DNA of 33,144 nucleotides. It comes from a virus. Positions within the stretch are counted from its first letter, which is position 1. Each line of letters starts with the position of its first letter. Of the stretch, positions 14,061 to 22,095 are shown in pieces. Under the pieces are notes generated by a model that did not search any database, was not told the DNA's origin, and saw only the letters and a list, made by a program, of their open reading frames with translations. The stretch spans positions 1-33,144 of IMG/VR virus record IMGVR_UViG_3300032093_000500. One strand, written 5' to 3'. Made by a program: the position numbers and the translations under genes.

Positions 14061-14657
14061 TTTAGAATAACCTTGAGATTCTAAAATATTGTATAAATAT
14101 TTTTTTTGTTCAATTGACGTATCTTTAACCCAAATTGTATCTATCCTACCTTGTTCCATAAAATATTGAGACATTAGATCAATAAATCTATCACAATCTT
14201 CCTCACTTTTTAATGAGAAAAGATCAATATTACTATCCTGTTGAACAGATATTTTATGATTTATTTTAGAAACTAATTTAACACCAACTTTAGGTAGGTA
14301 TTTTCTTAAAAATATTGATACTGGTATCCTCTTTGAATTTTTAATATCAAAAATATATTCTTCTTTTTTAAATGGAGATATTTCTAATATACTAAAATCA
14401 GGATCTTCAATCTCAATTTTAATCTGTCTACCAAATTCATCTCTCACGTATAGGTTACCTTCATTTGTTTTTTTACCTACTAATGTGATTTCATAATTAG
14501 ATGATTTACCATTTTCAGTTTTAACATCAAAAATAACGGATTTATTATCCTCTTTAATTTTATCAAAAAATTTTTTAGCATTATTAAAAGTTTTGAACTT
14601 CTTTATAATTCTTTTTTTTACTTTATTTTTAAAAAGTACAATTGTATAGTTGTCCAT
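14019..14657 (-). CDS. Unknown leftward protein
   Basis: 212 residues. Basic N-terminal half with beta-rich segments (YTIVLFKNKVKKRIIKKFKT, YEITLVGKKTNEGNLYVRDE), then a helical C-terminal half (EEDCDRFIDLMSQYFMEQGR, QKKYLYNILESQGYSKSILY). No family recognised. It is divergent from dnaJ, whose promoter lies just upstream on the other strand, and its end overlaps the convergent 13737 gene by 42 bases. Confidence 0.65.
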   Translation of the reverse strand: MDNYTIVLFKNKVKKRIIKKFKTFNNAKKFFDKIKEDNKSVIFDVKTENGKSSNYEITLVGKKTNEGNLYVRDEFGRQIKIEIEDPDFSILEISPFKKEEYIFDIKNSKRIPVSIFLRKYLPKVGVKLVSKINHKISVQQDSNIDLFSLKSEEDCDRFIDLMSQYFMEQGRIDTIWVKDTSIEQKKYLYNILESQGYSKSILYRRFTTFSKE

Positions 14658-14672
14658 TTTTTACTATATTTG
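14642..14672 (+). promoter_or_regulatory. Bacteroidetes-type promoter for dnaJ
   Basis: TTG at 14642-14644 and TATATTTG at 14665-14672, 20 bases apart. DnaJ starts at 14718, leaving a leader of about 40 bases. The -33 part lies inside the start of the divergent gene. Confidence 0.6.
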
Positions 14673-14717
14673 CAGTTGAATATCGTGAATTATAAATATA
14701 ATTTAATCAACAAATAA

Positions 14718-15650
14718 ATGAATACTGAAAATTATTATGAAATACTTGGTGTTGATGAAAACGCAACACAAGAAGACATAAAAAAAGCATATAGAAAATT
14801 AGCTAAAGAAAACCATCCTGATAAAGGTGGGGATGAAGAAACATTTAAAAAGATTTCAGTTGCTTATGACTCATTAGGAGATGAAAACAAGAGAAAAGAA
14901 TATGACTTCCAAAGAAAGAATCCATTTGGTCAAGGCGGAGGAGGATATAATGACTTATTTCAAAAAATGTATGATCAAGCATTTGGTGGTACAAGAGAAA
15001 GAAATAGAGTTCATGATTTAGTTATTGATACTCAAGTAAATGTTATAGAATCTTATTTGGGTTCAAACAAAAAGATTACATACAAAAGAAAAATAAAATG
15101 TGATCCTTGTAATGGTGGTGGAGGAGATAAGGTTGTTTGTAATGGGTGTGGAGGTCAAGGTCATACTATTAGACAAATGGGTTCAGGAATGTTTGTTCAA
15201 ATAGTTCAGGTTGCTTGTAATGTTTGTAATGGTACTGGTCAAATGATTATTAAACCTTGTTATAATTGTCATGGAAGTGGAACAAAAGACGAAATGAAAT
15301 CTGTTGAAATACAATTACCTCAAGGTATTGATGATGGTCAATTTGTAAGACTACAAGGTGTTGGTGATTTTAGGAATGGGATTTATGGTAATTTGGTTAT
15401 TAGAGTAAGGTTGATTCCATATAATAATTTTGAAAAATTAGGACAACATTTGGTTTACAATGCTTATTTTAATTATGAAGATCTTAAAAAAGATACTCTT
15501 GTAATACCACATCCTGATGGTGATTTATCTATTAAATTACCACAAGTATTTGATACAACAAAACCATTGAGAATTAAATCCAAAGGGTTTAAAAATGAAG
15601 TCATTGGGGATCTCCTAATTAATCAGCATGTAAGATTTGAAAGGGATTAA
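14718..15650 (+). CDS. dnaJ: DnaJ (Hsp40) co-chaperone
   Basis: 310 residues with the complete type I DnaJ layout: J domain (1-65) with HPD at 33-35, a short Gly/Phe linker ([13 protein letters not shown]), a zinc domain with four CxxC repeats (CDPC, CNGC, CNVC, CYNC, about residues 131-195) and the C-terminal substrate-binding part. It is shorter than E. coli DnaJ (376) mostly in the linker and C-terminal domain. DnaJ stimulates the ATPase of DnaK; no dnaK is in the window, so it probably works with the host chaperone in replication or capsid assembly. A host-type promoter lies upstream. Its stop overlaps the end of a convergent small gene. Confidence 0.93.
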   Translation: MNTENYYEILGVDENATQEDIKKAYRKLAKENHPDKGGDEETFKKISVAYDSLGDENKRKEYDFQRKNPFGQGGGGYNDLFQKMYDQAFGGTRERNRVHDLVIDTQVNVIESYLGSNKKITYKRKIKCDPCNGGGGDKVVCNGCGGQGHTIRQMGSGMFVQIVQVACNVCNGTGQMIIKPCYNCHGSGTKDEMKSVEIQLPQGIDDGQFVRLQGVGDFRNGIYGNLVIRVRLIPYNNFEKLGQHLVYNAYFNYEDLKKDTLVIPHPDGDLSIKLPQVFDTTKPLRIKSKGFKNEVIGDLLINQHVRFERD

Positions 15651-15805
15651 AATAGGGAGTACACTAATTTTATTATTTCAATAGTTCCATATACCGATGT
15701 CCCAAATATGTATGAACCGATTATAACCATACCCCACTGATTTTTACTTAAACCTTTTTTACATACTCTACAACCTGTTACTTGAGTTGCTTTTTTCTTT
15801 TCCAT
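15647..15805 (-). CDS. Small CxxC membrane protein
   Basis: A 52-residue leftward frame from ATG 15805 to TAA 15647. It encodes a basic start ([18 protein letters not shown]) with one CRVC pair, followed by a hydrophobic segment [19 protein letters not shown] that could span a membrane. It fills most of the gap between dnaJ and the adenine methylase and has an ATATTTAT box 20 bases upstream on the minus strand. Its stop overlaps the dnaJ stop by three bases. Function unknown. Confidence 0.55.
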   Translation of the reverse strand: MEKKKATQVTGCRVCKKGLSKNQWGMVIIGSYIFGTSVYGTIEIIKLVYSLF

Positions 15806-15889
15806 AGTAAGTAATAATATTTAAGATAAATATAAAAGTGAATTGATTTACCACTATAAATAAATTATAATTATAAGAAAAAATAAATT

Positions 15890-16741
15890 ATGTGTGTAAG
15901 TTATATAGGTGGTAAGTCAAAAATCGCCCCACAATTAATAATCCCTAATATCCCAAAAGATATTGAAACGTATGTTGAACCATTTAGTGGTCAATTTTGG
16001 ACATTTTTTAAAATGAACTTGGAAGACTACCCAAATTTAAAAACTGTCGTTTATAACGATTTTAATAAATTGAATTATAATATGTATCAATGCTTAAAGG
16101 ATCATAAACAACTCCTTCAGGAATGTGAGAAGTTGTTAATTCAAGAAAAAGGAGTTTACCCGACTAATCCAATTTGTGGAGAATTGTTCGCCAGGTTTCA
16201 GGCTGAAATATTTGATGAAAATTTCAGGGTTAAAGCTTATGATTATGAAACCGCAGCCAAATATGTTTATGTATTAACACAAGTATTTTCAGGATCTAAC
16301 CCTGCTAAATCTAAATTCATTGATTTAAAGGGTAAATATCACTCTAAATTCACATCATTTAAAAATAAGTTAAAAAATGAAAATTGGCAAAAAATGTTTG
16401 AAAGAATAGATTTTGTTGAAAATATGGACTTCCAAAACGTAATTGAAAAATATGATACCTCAACGACATATTTTTATGTTGACCCGCCTTATTATGTGGT
16501 TGGAGAAGGGAATTATTACTCAAATCACGACTTTGATAGAAATGATCATGAGAGATTAGCCAAAACATTACACAATATAAAAGGTAAGTTTAGTCTTTCA
16601 TATTATGACTTTGAACTACTTCACGAATGGTTCCCTGAAGATCAATACAGATGGGAAAAGAAACAATTTGCCAAGGCGGCATCGGCAAAAAAAGGTGAGA
16701 AACAAAACATGGGAGAAGAGTTACTCATAATGAATTATTGA
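15890..16741 (+). CDS. D12-class DNA adenine N6-methyltransferase (Dam-like)
   Basis: 283 residues. The N-terminus SYIGGKSK (4-11) and EPFSG (30-34) form the SAM-binding motif of the D12/Dam class, and DPPY (198-201) is the catalytic motif. The order motif X, I, target-recognition region, IV is the alpha/D12 arrangement. It would methylate adenine in a short DNA site, likely to protect phage DNA from host restriction or to mark replication. There is no restriction endonuclease partner next to it. The recognition sequence cannot be read from the sequence. Confidence 0.88.
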   Translation: MCVSYIGGKSKIAPQLIIPNIPKDIETYVEPFSGQFWTFFKMNLEDYPNLKTVVYNDFNKLNYNMYQCLKDHKQLLQECEKLLIQEKGVYPTNPICGELFARFQAEIFDENFRVKAYDYETAAKYVYVLTQVFSGSNPAKSKFIDLKGKYHSKFTSFKNKLKNENWQKMFERIDFVENMDFQNVIEKYDTSTTYFYVDPPYYVVGEGNYYSNHDFDRNDHERLAKTLHNIKGKFSLSYYDFELLHEWFPEDQYRWEKKQFAKAASAKKGEKQNMGEELLIMNY

Positions 16742-16767
16742 TTAGTTAAACATTTTTAATTTTTGTT

Positions 16768-16775
16768 ATATTTAT
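16768..16775 (+). promoter_or_regulatory. ATATTTAT box before the 16792 gene
   Basis: TATATTTATAGTAAAAAACA ends about 7 bases before ATG 16792. Box and following A-rich sequence closely match those before 11094 and 32413. Confidence 0.4.
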
Positions 16776-16791
16776 AGTAAAAAACAATCAA

Positions 16792-18636
16792 ATGGAATTA
16801 GTAAAAATTTTATCATCCGTAGTACAAGAAAAAGTTACCCCAAAGTTGAAGTTGACCGAGATATCAAATAAATTGATGAATCAACTAATTGTAAAGTTCA
16901 GTAAGGAAACTGAAGATGCTGAAGATCAAATTAAAACATATATTAACGACTTTGAAAAGATCAAAGCCGGATTACCAGCAGAAAAAAGAGATATTACAAA
17001 ATATAGTTATGAACAATTGGTTTCTACTATTAGGTCTAAAAGAATCAAGAAAGAAGAAGGGGAGTTGTTCAAAAAGTATATGCCAAAAGTAAAAGGATCT
17101 GATCAAAGAGTTGTAAAGAGATTGATCAAAAAGTTTTTGGAGATTAGAGATCTACTTCCTAAAGGTGAGAGAGATTTAATGAGATATTCATATTTAAGAT
17201 TAAGTGAATTAATTCAAAACAAATTCCCAACTCTAATTACAAAATATGCTTATGATAAGTTTAGAAAGGAAAGAAGTGACTTAACTAATGAGCAGATATT
17301 ATCATATGTGGAAAGATATATTGATCTGTATGATAGATTAGAACCAGGAACTCCACCAATTTTATTAATGTCATTTGATGATCTTGAGGCTGCGCTTGAC
17401 CATTTACCTGATGGTGATGATACTCAAACAAAGAAAACAGATGATTTTGGTGATATTGAAACTATCTATGATAAGGATAATTTATATATCTTTAAACCAA
17501 ACGGGAAAGAACAATGTATTAGATTGGCACATGGTAGACCTTGGTGTACATCAAGAATAGGTGGAGGTAACCTTTACTATAACTATCGTTTGGAGAACAA
17601 CCTAACACTTTATTATGTTATTGATAGAGATAAACCATATGATGATCTAAACTTTGCTGTTGTTATTCTTGTTGATACTTACGGTGGAAAAAGAATTGCT
17701 GACGGTAAAAATATGGCGGGAGGATTCTCAGGACATAGAGTTGAGAATTGGAGAACAATTTCAGAAAAAGTTCCTAAATTGGCAGATAAAGAATATTTGT
17801 TTACTCCAGATCCTCTAACTGATAGAGAAAAAGCGTTATTGAGAAAGTACAAAAATATCTCCATCCAAGATGATGCGGTTAAGGAACTTGGATCTGTTGA
17901 GGATGCTGAATTTTGGCTTGAAATATCAAGTCCAAATCTAACAAACAGACCTAATGTTTATATTAATTTACCTGTTGAACTTAAAAAGAAATACATTTCA
18001 TTGGGTATGGATTTAACTGGTGATATGATTAAGAACTCCGAACCTGAAGTTGTTAAATATTATTTGGCAAGAAAGATTGATTCTTTGAGAACAAAATCTT
18101 TATCACAACTTACAAGTGCGGATGTTACGTTGATCAATATGCCAACATTGAAAAACTTGAAAGAGGAATTAAAAGTTAAATATGCGGGTCAAGTAACAAG
18201 TGGAGGAGATTCAATAGTTGATATTAAGTATCCTAACGATGACAGCTCAAAATACATCGCATTGTTTGGTTTTGATGAGTTATTTAAAAATTTACCTGAT
18301 ACAATATCATATTTTACTTTGGTTAATAAATCAACAGATACTTTAAATTTGGATATACCACCATCAATTTCCAAGTTCAAAAACTTAATTGCGTTGGTTC
18401 TTGAAAATTGTGTTAAAACATTACCTGAAGAAATTGGACAAATAGATTCTTTAATGTTCTTAACTTTACAGAATAATCCTAATTTGGTATCTTTACCTGA
18501 ATCTTTGGCTGATCTTGATTTCTTGGAATTGATTTCATTGTCAGGATCAAGCCCGAATGTTCAAATACCGGAAAGACTTAGAAGAAAAATGATGGAAGAA
18601 GGAGACGGATTCTATCACATTGATCACGAATCTTAA
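16792..18636 (+). CDS. Large phage protein with C-terminal leucine-rich repeats
   Basis: 614 residues. The N-terminal 190 residues are helical with repeated KYSYEQL/RYSYLRL-type segments. A central region (about 220-345) contains CIRLAHGRPWCTSRIGGGNL followed by YYNYRLE and LYYVIDRDKPYDDLNFAVVI, a domain I recall from many large marine phages. The C-terminus (about 520-600) has leucine-rich repeats such as LPEEIGQIDSLMFLTLQNNP and LVSLPESLADLDFLELISLS. The leucine-rich end suggests protein binding; virion or host-interaction roles are possible. It has an ATATTTAT box upstream and is followed after 12 bases by the 18649 gene. Confidence 0.65.
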   Translation: MELVKILSSVVQEKVTPKLKLTEISNKLMNQLIVKFSKETEDAEDQIKTYINDFEKIKAGLPAEKRDITKYSYEQLVSTIRSKRIKKEEGELFKKYMPKVKGSDQRVVKRLIKKFLEIRDLLPKGERDLMRYSYLRLSELIQNKFPTLITKYAYDKFRKERSDLTNEQILSYVERYIDLYDRLEPGTPPILLMSFDDLEAALDHLPDGDDTQTKKTDDFGDIETIYDKDNLYIFKPNGKEQCIRLAHGRPWCTSRIGGGNLYYNYRLENNLTLYYVIDRDKPYDDLNFAVVILVDTYGGKRIADGKNMAGGFSGHRVENWRTISEKVPKLADKEYLFTPDPLTDREKALLRKYKNISIQDDAVKELGSVEDAEFWLEISSPNLTNRPNVYINLPVELKKKYISLGMDLTGDMIKNSEPEVVKYYLARKIDSLRTKSLSQLTSADVTLINMPTLKNLKEELKVKYAGQVTSGGDSIVDIKYPNDDSSKYIALFGFDELFKNLPDTISYFTLVNKSTDTLNLDIPPSISKFKNLIALVLENCVKTLPEEIGQIDSLMFLTLQNNPNLVSLPESLADLDFLELISLSGSSPNVQIPERLRRKMMEEGDGFYHIDHES

Positions 18637-18648
18637 AAAAACAATATT

Positions 18649-18948
18649 ATGGGAAATGTTGACGTTGAAATTTATCTATCGCAACTAATTAATTTCTTTG
18701 AGAATAATCCAAACGATCTAATGGAATTAATCGGAGAAGTTCAAAAGGATGACTTTTATAGGAAAGTTAAAGAGAAGTGTGAGGATAATTTGAAAAATGG
18801 CGAAGACATTAGTTTAACTAGAACCCAAATAGTTGATATTGTATTAGAACTTAAGTTTGGTGAAGTAGAGAGAGAAGGAAATGTTGTTGCACATAGTATT
18901 GATAAGTTTTTCCAAAAAACAAAGTTCGGATTAATAGGATTAAATTAA
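18649..18948 (+). CDS. Small conserved-looking phage protein
   Basis: 99 residues, helical, starting MGNVDVEIYLSQLINFFENN. Contains FYRKVKEKCEDNLKNGEDIS and ends in a DKFFQKTKFGLIGLN tail. It follows the 16792 gene by 12 bases and probably shares its transcript. The last four bases overlap the end of the convergent homing endonuclease gene. No function recognised. Confidence 0.65.
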   Translation: MGNVDVEIYLSQLINFFENNPNDLMELIGEVQKDDFYRKVKEKCEDNLKNGEDISLTRTQIVDIVLELKFGEVEREGNVVAHSIDKFFQKTKFGLIGLN

Positions 18949-19724
18949 TTAATATAAATAACTTTACCATTTTTTAAATAACGATAAATTGAAGTGTGAG
19001 AAATACCCATTCCTTCCATACATTCTTTTATTGATGTGTATGTTTTACCTGAATTTACGTCCATTACTTTTTTTGCGTTAGGACTTTTACCGCCTTTATT
19101 ATCCCTCATTAATGCTGATTGTCTTATTTTCTCAATAACTTCTGGGTTTTTAGTTGGATTATTAGTTAGGTTTCTCAACCTCAAATCTTCTCTAGGTTTA
19201 TTTTTTCTTGGATGATTTTCAGTCCCATTTAACCAAATGGATTTTTGTGATTCACTAACTTTTTTTTTGGTTTCATTATTTTTCATTGGATTATTTTTTT
19301 TCATTCTAATACTTTGTTTTATTTTATTATGTTGTAGTTTCATTGGATTGTCATCTGAACTCATCCGATTTTTTTGTATTGATTTAACTAATTCTGAAAC
19401 AATAACACCTTTAGATCCCTCACCACCATCTGTAAAATTAACTAAAGTCCCCTCATTTAAATCTTTCCTACCATACTTTTTTATGTATTTAATTTCTGAT
19501 AACATGGATTCATCCCAAGTTAAAAAATCCTCAATAATCTCAACCGACCAAGAAACTTTATTTGTTATTCTAATCCAATATTTATTATGTTTATGAATAG
19601 CATAAGCACGACTATATGTGTTGGTATCACATTTACCACTAGCTTTTATATTAACGGTTCCTCTACCAACATAAAAAACTTCATTATTGTCTAATCTTCT
19701 GTGTAAATAAACATAACATCTCAT
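18945..19724 (-). CDS. GIY-YIG homing endonuclease with DNA-binding repeats
   Basis: 259 residues from ATG 19724; the longer frame starting at 19760 adds residues upstream of the domain and is less likely. The domain begins CYVYLHRR and continues to FYVGRG (18-22), the GIY-YIG pair in its YVY-YVG form. Further on are NUMOD-type Asn/Lys/Pro-rich repeats (NNPMKNNETKKKVSES, NNPTKNPEVIEKIRQSA) and a C-terminal IENR-type helix-turn-helix (KKVMDVNSGKTYTSIKECM, then ISHTSIYRYL). Such enzymes cut DNA lacking the gene and spread by repair. It is free-standing and leftward, unlike its neighbours. Confidence 0.88.
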   Translation of the reverse strand: MRCYVYLHRRLDNNEVFYVGRGTVNIKASGKCDTNTYSRAYAIHKHNKYWIRITNKVSWSVEIIEDFLTWDESMLSEIKYIKKYGRKDLNEGTLVNFTDGGEGSKGVIVSELVKSIQKNRMSSDDNPMKLQHNKIKQSIRMKKNNPMKNNETKKKVSESQKSIWLNGTENHPRKNKPREDLRLRNLTNNPTKNPEVIEKIRQSALMRDNKGGKSPNAKKVMDVNSGKTYTSIKECMEGMGISHTSIYRYLKNGKVIYIN

Positions 19725-19786
19725 ATATATAAATATATGGGTTTGGTATAAACACCCCATAATTTTAAAATTTTTTTTGATGTTAG

Positions 19787-19816
19787 TTGGTTATTATAAA
19801 TTATTTACTATCTTTG
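19787..19816 (+). promoter_or_regulatory. Bacteroidetes-type promoter for the DUF932-like gene
   Basis: TTGG at 19787-19790 and TATCTTTG at 19809-19816 with about 19 bases between. It decides the start of the gene: ATG 19843 lies downstream of this promoter while the longer open frame from 19777 would run through it. Confidence 0.7.
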
Positions 19817-19842
19817 TTTTATACTTAAAAAAACAAAATATT

Positions 19843-20598
19843 ATGATCTACACACCAGAACTTATCAAATCAGTGGCACCCTCAATTTTTGCAACATCAG
19901 CGTCTAATAAGTTGTCTAATAAATACGTATTCGTACCTACAGACCAACTTATTGAATATTTTGATCGTGAAGGTTGGCAAATTTCAGATGTTAAACAAAC
20001 AGGAAAAGGAATTCACGCAACACACCAAGTAAGATTTCGCAATGGAGAACTTCCACCTGTAGGGGATACATTGGTTGAGGCAATCATTAAAAATTCTCAC
20101 AATGGAATGTCAACATTATCAGTTTCCGCAGGATTACACAGAGTATGTTGCTCAAACGGATTGACGGTTCCCACATCAGTTGCGGACAAATTCAACGTAA
20201 GACATAGCGGGTTTGAACTTGACGATGTAAAACGATTGATGGACGGGTTCTCAAAGAAATTACCATTGATCCAAGGATCTGTTGGACGAATGATGGAACG
20301 AGAACTCACAATTGATGAACAAATCCAATACGTTCAGAAAGCATCAAAAATCCGATGGGCGGAAGGGTCAATCCCAAGTGACAACCAACTCGTTGATATC
20401 CTTACACCAAATCGTGTGGAGGACAATAAGAACGACTTGTGGACAACATTCAACGTGGTACAAGAGAAGTTTGTACGAGGAGGTTTTGACTACCGAACTA
20501 ATACGGGTCGTAAATCAAAACTACGAGATCTTAAAAGTATTATGGCGGTTAATACAATCAACACAAAACTTTGGGAACTTGCCGAAGAAATGATTTAA
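19843..20598 (+). CDS. DUF932-like protein of phage/plasmid type
   Basis: 251 residues from ATG 19843, chosen because the promoter lies upstream of it. Segments such as GLHRVCCSNGLTVP and NDLWTTFNVVQEKFVRGG fit the DUF932 (PF06067) family common on phages and plasmids, whose biochemical role is not established. Its base and codon use stand out: most of its arginines are CGN (CGA, CGT, CGC) while neighbours use AGA nearly always, and it is visibly richer in G+C. It has its own host-type promoter and a terminator at 20606, so it is a self-contained cassette, probably acquired. Homing endonucleases lie on both sides of the island. Confidence 0.8.
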   Translation: MIYTPELIKSVAPSIFATSASNKLSNKYVFVPTDQLIEYFDREGWQISDVKQTGKGIHATHQVRFRNGELPPVGDTLVEAIIKNSHNGMSTLSVSAGLHRVCCSNGLTVPTSVADKFNVRHSGFELDDVKRLMDGFSKKLPLIQGSVGRMMERELTIDEQIQYVQKASKIRWAEGSIPSDNQLVDILTPNRVEDNKNDLWTTFNVVQEKFVRGGFDYRTNTGRKSKLRDLKSIMAVNTINTKLWELAEEMI

Positions 20599-20605
20599 AA
20601 ACAAC

Positions 20606-20631
20606 GGAGGGTTAATCACCCTCCTTTTTTT
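20606..20631 (+). terminator. Intrinsic terminator after the DUF932-like gene
   Basis: GGAGGGT (20606-20612) pairs with ACCCTCC (20618-20624) across a 5-base loop and is followed by seven T. Confidence 0.85.
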
Positions 20632-20637
20632 GGTAAT

Positions 20638-21027
20638 ATGAAAAAACAGAACATTATAATAAATTGGTTAAACAAGGAGTTTGGTAATTTAACTAAAGTA
20701 GTTAGAGGTGATAAAACATTTTACATTGATAAGGATAGATTACCGTTATTATTTTATTGTCATGATAAAAAAAATGGGTTTTTTTATGTGAGTTATAAAA
20801 GAATTTGGTTACTTTTTGAAACCATTTTTGGTATGGAATATCAACAAATACAGGATATCCTGAAGATATGGTTGGAGGAAACCTATAATTTGAGGGGACT
20901 CACACCCTACTATTTTCAGTATTCCTCTTATTCCACGTTGGAGGAAACCTATAATTTGAGGGGACTCACACCCTGCACAGACGAATCTCTTATTTACAGA
21001 AACTGTTGGAGGAAACCTATAATTTGA
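20638..21027 (+). CDS. Small phage protein whose 3' end runs into CRISPR-like repeats
   Basis: The open frame is 129 codons, but only the first ~78 residues look like normal protein (FGNLTKVVRGDKTFYIDKDR, GFFYVSYKRIWLLFETIFGM, then IQDILKIW). From residue ~79 the frame reads through the repeats at 20871-21027, giving LEETYNLRGLTP twice and then, in a shifted frame, CWRKPII. In the third repeat the original frame would read LEETYNLI followed by TAA, seven bases before the next gene. This suggests the ancestral gene ended there and that about 134 bases were inserted at its 3' end. It may now be an altered but still open gene. No family recognised. Confidence 0.6.
   Translation: MKKQNIIINWLNKEFGNLTKVVRGDKTFYIDKDRLPLLFYCHDKKNGFFYVSYKRIWLLFETIFGMEYQQIQDILKIWLEETYNLRGLTPYYFQYSSYSTLEETYNLRGLTPCTDESLIYRNCWRKPII
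20871..21027 (+). CRISPR. CRISPR-like mini-array: two 38-bp repeats, one truncated repeat, two unique spacers
   Basis: Two perfect 38-base repeats (20871-20908 and 20937-20974) begin GTTGGAGGAAACC and end GACTCACACCCT. A third copy (21005-21027) keeps only the first 23 bases and then diverges. The intervals, 28 bases (20909-20936) and 30 bases (20975-21004), are different from each other apart from a shared CTCTTATT. Start-to-start distances are 66 and 68, close to the 66 of a 36+30 array, and a degenerate last repeat is common in CRISPR arrays. Each repeat contains TATAATTTG, close to the Bacteroidetes -7 box. No cas gene, leader or convincing anti-repeat is in the window. The repeats also code in frame, so a coding tandem duplication or a mobile regulatory cassette is a real alternative. 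Confidence 0.45.
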
Positions 21028-21033
21028 TTTAAT

Positions 21034-21375
21034 ATGGAAAATAATGAAATAAAATATTTTAGTAGGGTTGAAGATTTCTTGAAATCCTTATTAACTAAAA
21101 CTGGTAAAGTATATAGTGTGATTGATTGTATGGATCCAATACCATTAACACCTGAACTTCTATTAACTAAAAAATTTACAACTGAATATTTAAATAGTAA
21201 GTCATATGGTGGTAGTTTAGTTCATTTAGATGGTATATTTAGACATCAATCAGGAATTTATATTTACCTATCAAAAACAGAAGTTGAAACTACTTATAAG
21301 ATAAAGATAATATACGATGTAATACAACTTGATGAGGTTATATTATTCATAAAAAATTTAATGAGATTAAAATAA
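21034..21375 (+). CDS. Unknown phage protein
   Basis: 113 residues, soluble, alpha/beta: EIKYFSRVEDFLKSLLTKTG, then SVIDCMDPIPLTPELLLTKK, ending KIIYDVIQLDEVILFIKNLM. No family recognised. It starts seven bases after the truncated third repeat; TATAATTTG within that repeat lies just upstream and could act as its promoter, which would leave almost no leader. Confidence 0.65.
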   Translation: MENNEIKYFSRVEDFLKSLLTKTGKVYSVIDCMDPIPLTPELLLTKKFTTEYLNSKSYGGSLVHLDGIFRHQSGIYIYLSKTEVETTYKIKIIYDVIQLDEVILFIKNLMRLK

Positions 21376-21393
21376 TATTATTTTTTACGCTAC

Positions 21394-21422
21394 TTGGTGA
21401 TAATTATAATAAAAGACACCAA
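21394..21422 (+). promoter_or_regulatory. Inverted repeat next to the homing endonuclease start
   Basis: TTGGTG (21394-21399) can pair with CACCAA (21417-21422); the right arm includes the first base of ATG 21422. A hairpin here could hinder initiation. The loop is 17 bases and the stem only six pairs, so moderate support. Confidence 0.4.
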
Positions 21423-22090
21423 TGAGCACACAAAAAGGACACATATATAAAATAACAAATCTAATAAACAAAAAAGAATATATTGGATGTACGATTAATT
21501 CTATAAATAAAAGATTTGAAGAACACGTTTACAGATGTTTAAAAACTGACTCTAATACTAAATTTTGTAATTCTATTAGAAAATATGGGGTTGAAAATTT
21601 TAATATAGAAATAATTGAAGAATGTAATGTATTAAATATTTATGAAAGAGAAAAATTTTATATTACCGAATTCAAAACGTATAAAAATGGATTAAATTCT
21701 ACATTTGGTGGTGAAGGGTGTTTAGGATATGTTCATTCGCCTGAAATAAGGAAAAAAATTTCGGAAAATACTAAAAATGGTAACTCACACAAAGGTAAAA
21801 CTTATGAAGAGTTATATGGGGACAAGGCGGACGAAGAACGAGAAAAAAGAAGATTATCAGTTAAAAAAGGTTGGGGATCAATATCAAAAGAAGAAAAAGA
21901 AAAACGAGTTAGTAAAATTTATGAAACTAAACAAAAAAACTCAAAATATGGGGTTGAATTAGTTAAGGAAATAAAACAAAAAATAAATGAGGGGATAAAA
22001 ATTAAACAATTAACAGAACTCTACCCGCAAATTAGAAAAGGTTTTTTCTATGAATTAAAAAATGGTAGAAGTTGGAAAAACGTAAATTAA
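21422..22090 (+). CDS. GIY-YIG homing endonuclease (seg/I-TevI type)
   Basis: 222 residues. GHIYKITN (6-13) and EYIGCT (19-24) are the GIY-YIG pair, followed by an RFEEH (catalytic Arg region) and an IREKF-like EREKFYI segment with the metal-binding Glu. A NUMOD3-type motif HSPEIRKKISENTKNGNSHK follows, then a basic helical C-terminus. It is free-standing, placed between the 21034 gene and thioredoxin with only five bases before the latter, and its start is next to an inverted repeat. It differs in sequence from the endonuclease at 18945-19724, so they are independent arrivals or old paralogues. Confidence 0.9.
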   Translation: MSTQKGHIYKITNLINKKEYIGCTINSINKRFEEHVYRCLKTDSNTKFCNSIRKYGVENFNIEIIEECNVLNIYEREKFYITEFKTYKNGLNSTFGGEGCLGYVHSPEIRKKISENTKNGNSHKGKTYEELYGDKADEEREKRRLSVKKGWGSISKEEKEKRVSKIYETKQKNSKYGVELVKEIKQKINEGIKIKQLTELYPQIRKGFFYELKNGRSWKNVN

Positions 22091-22095
22091 AAATT

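Noticed and set aside
14450-14461. Possible anti-repeat (tracrRNA-like) complement of the CRISPR-like repeat, TATAGGTTACCT
   Set aside because: It matches 11 of 12 bases but lies inside a coding sequence, with no terminator or promoter arrangement of a tracrRNA.
14719-14731. A 13-base match between the reverse complement of the first array spacer and the 5' end of dnaJ (GAATACTGAAAAT)
   Set aside because: Only 13 of 28 bases match and flanking bases do not continue the match; in AT-rich DNA this can be chance, so it is not evidence of a self-target.
20909-21004. The two intervals between repeats as diverged copies of one duplicated segment
   Set aside because: They share only an 8-base CTCTTATT at slightly different offsets and have different lengths; too little to treat them as one sequence, although it keeps coding duplication open as an alternative.
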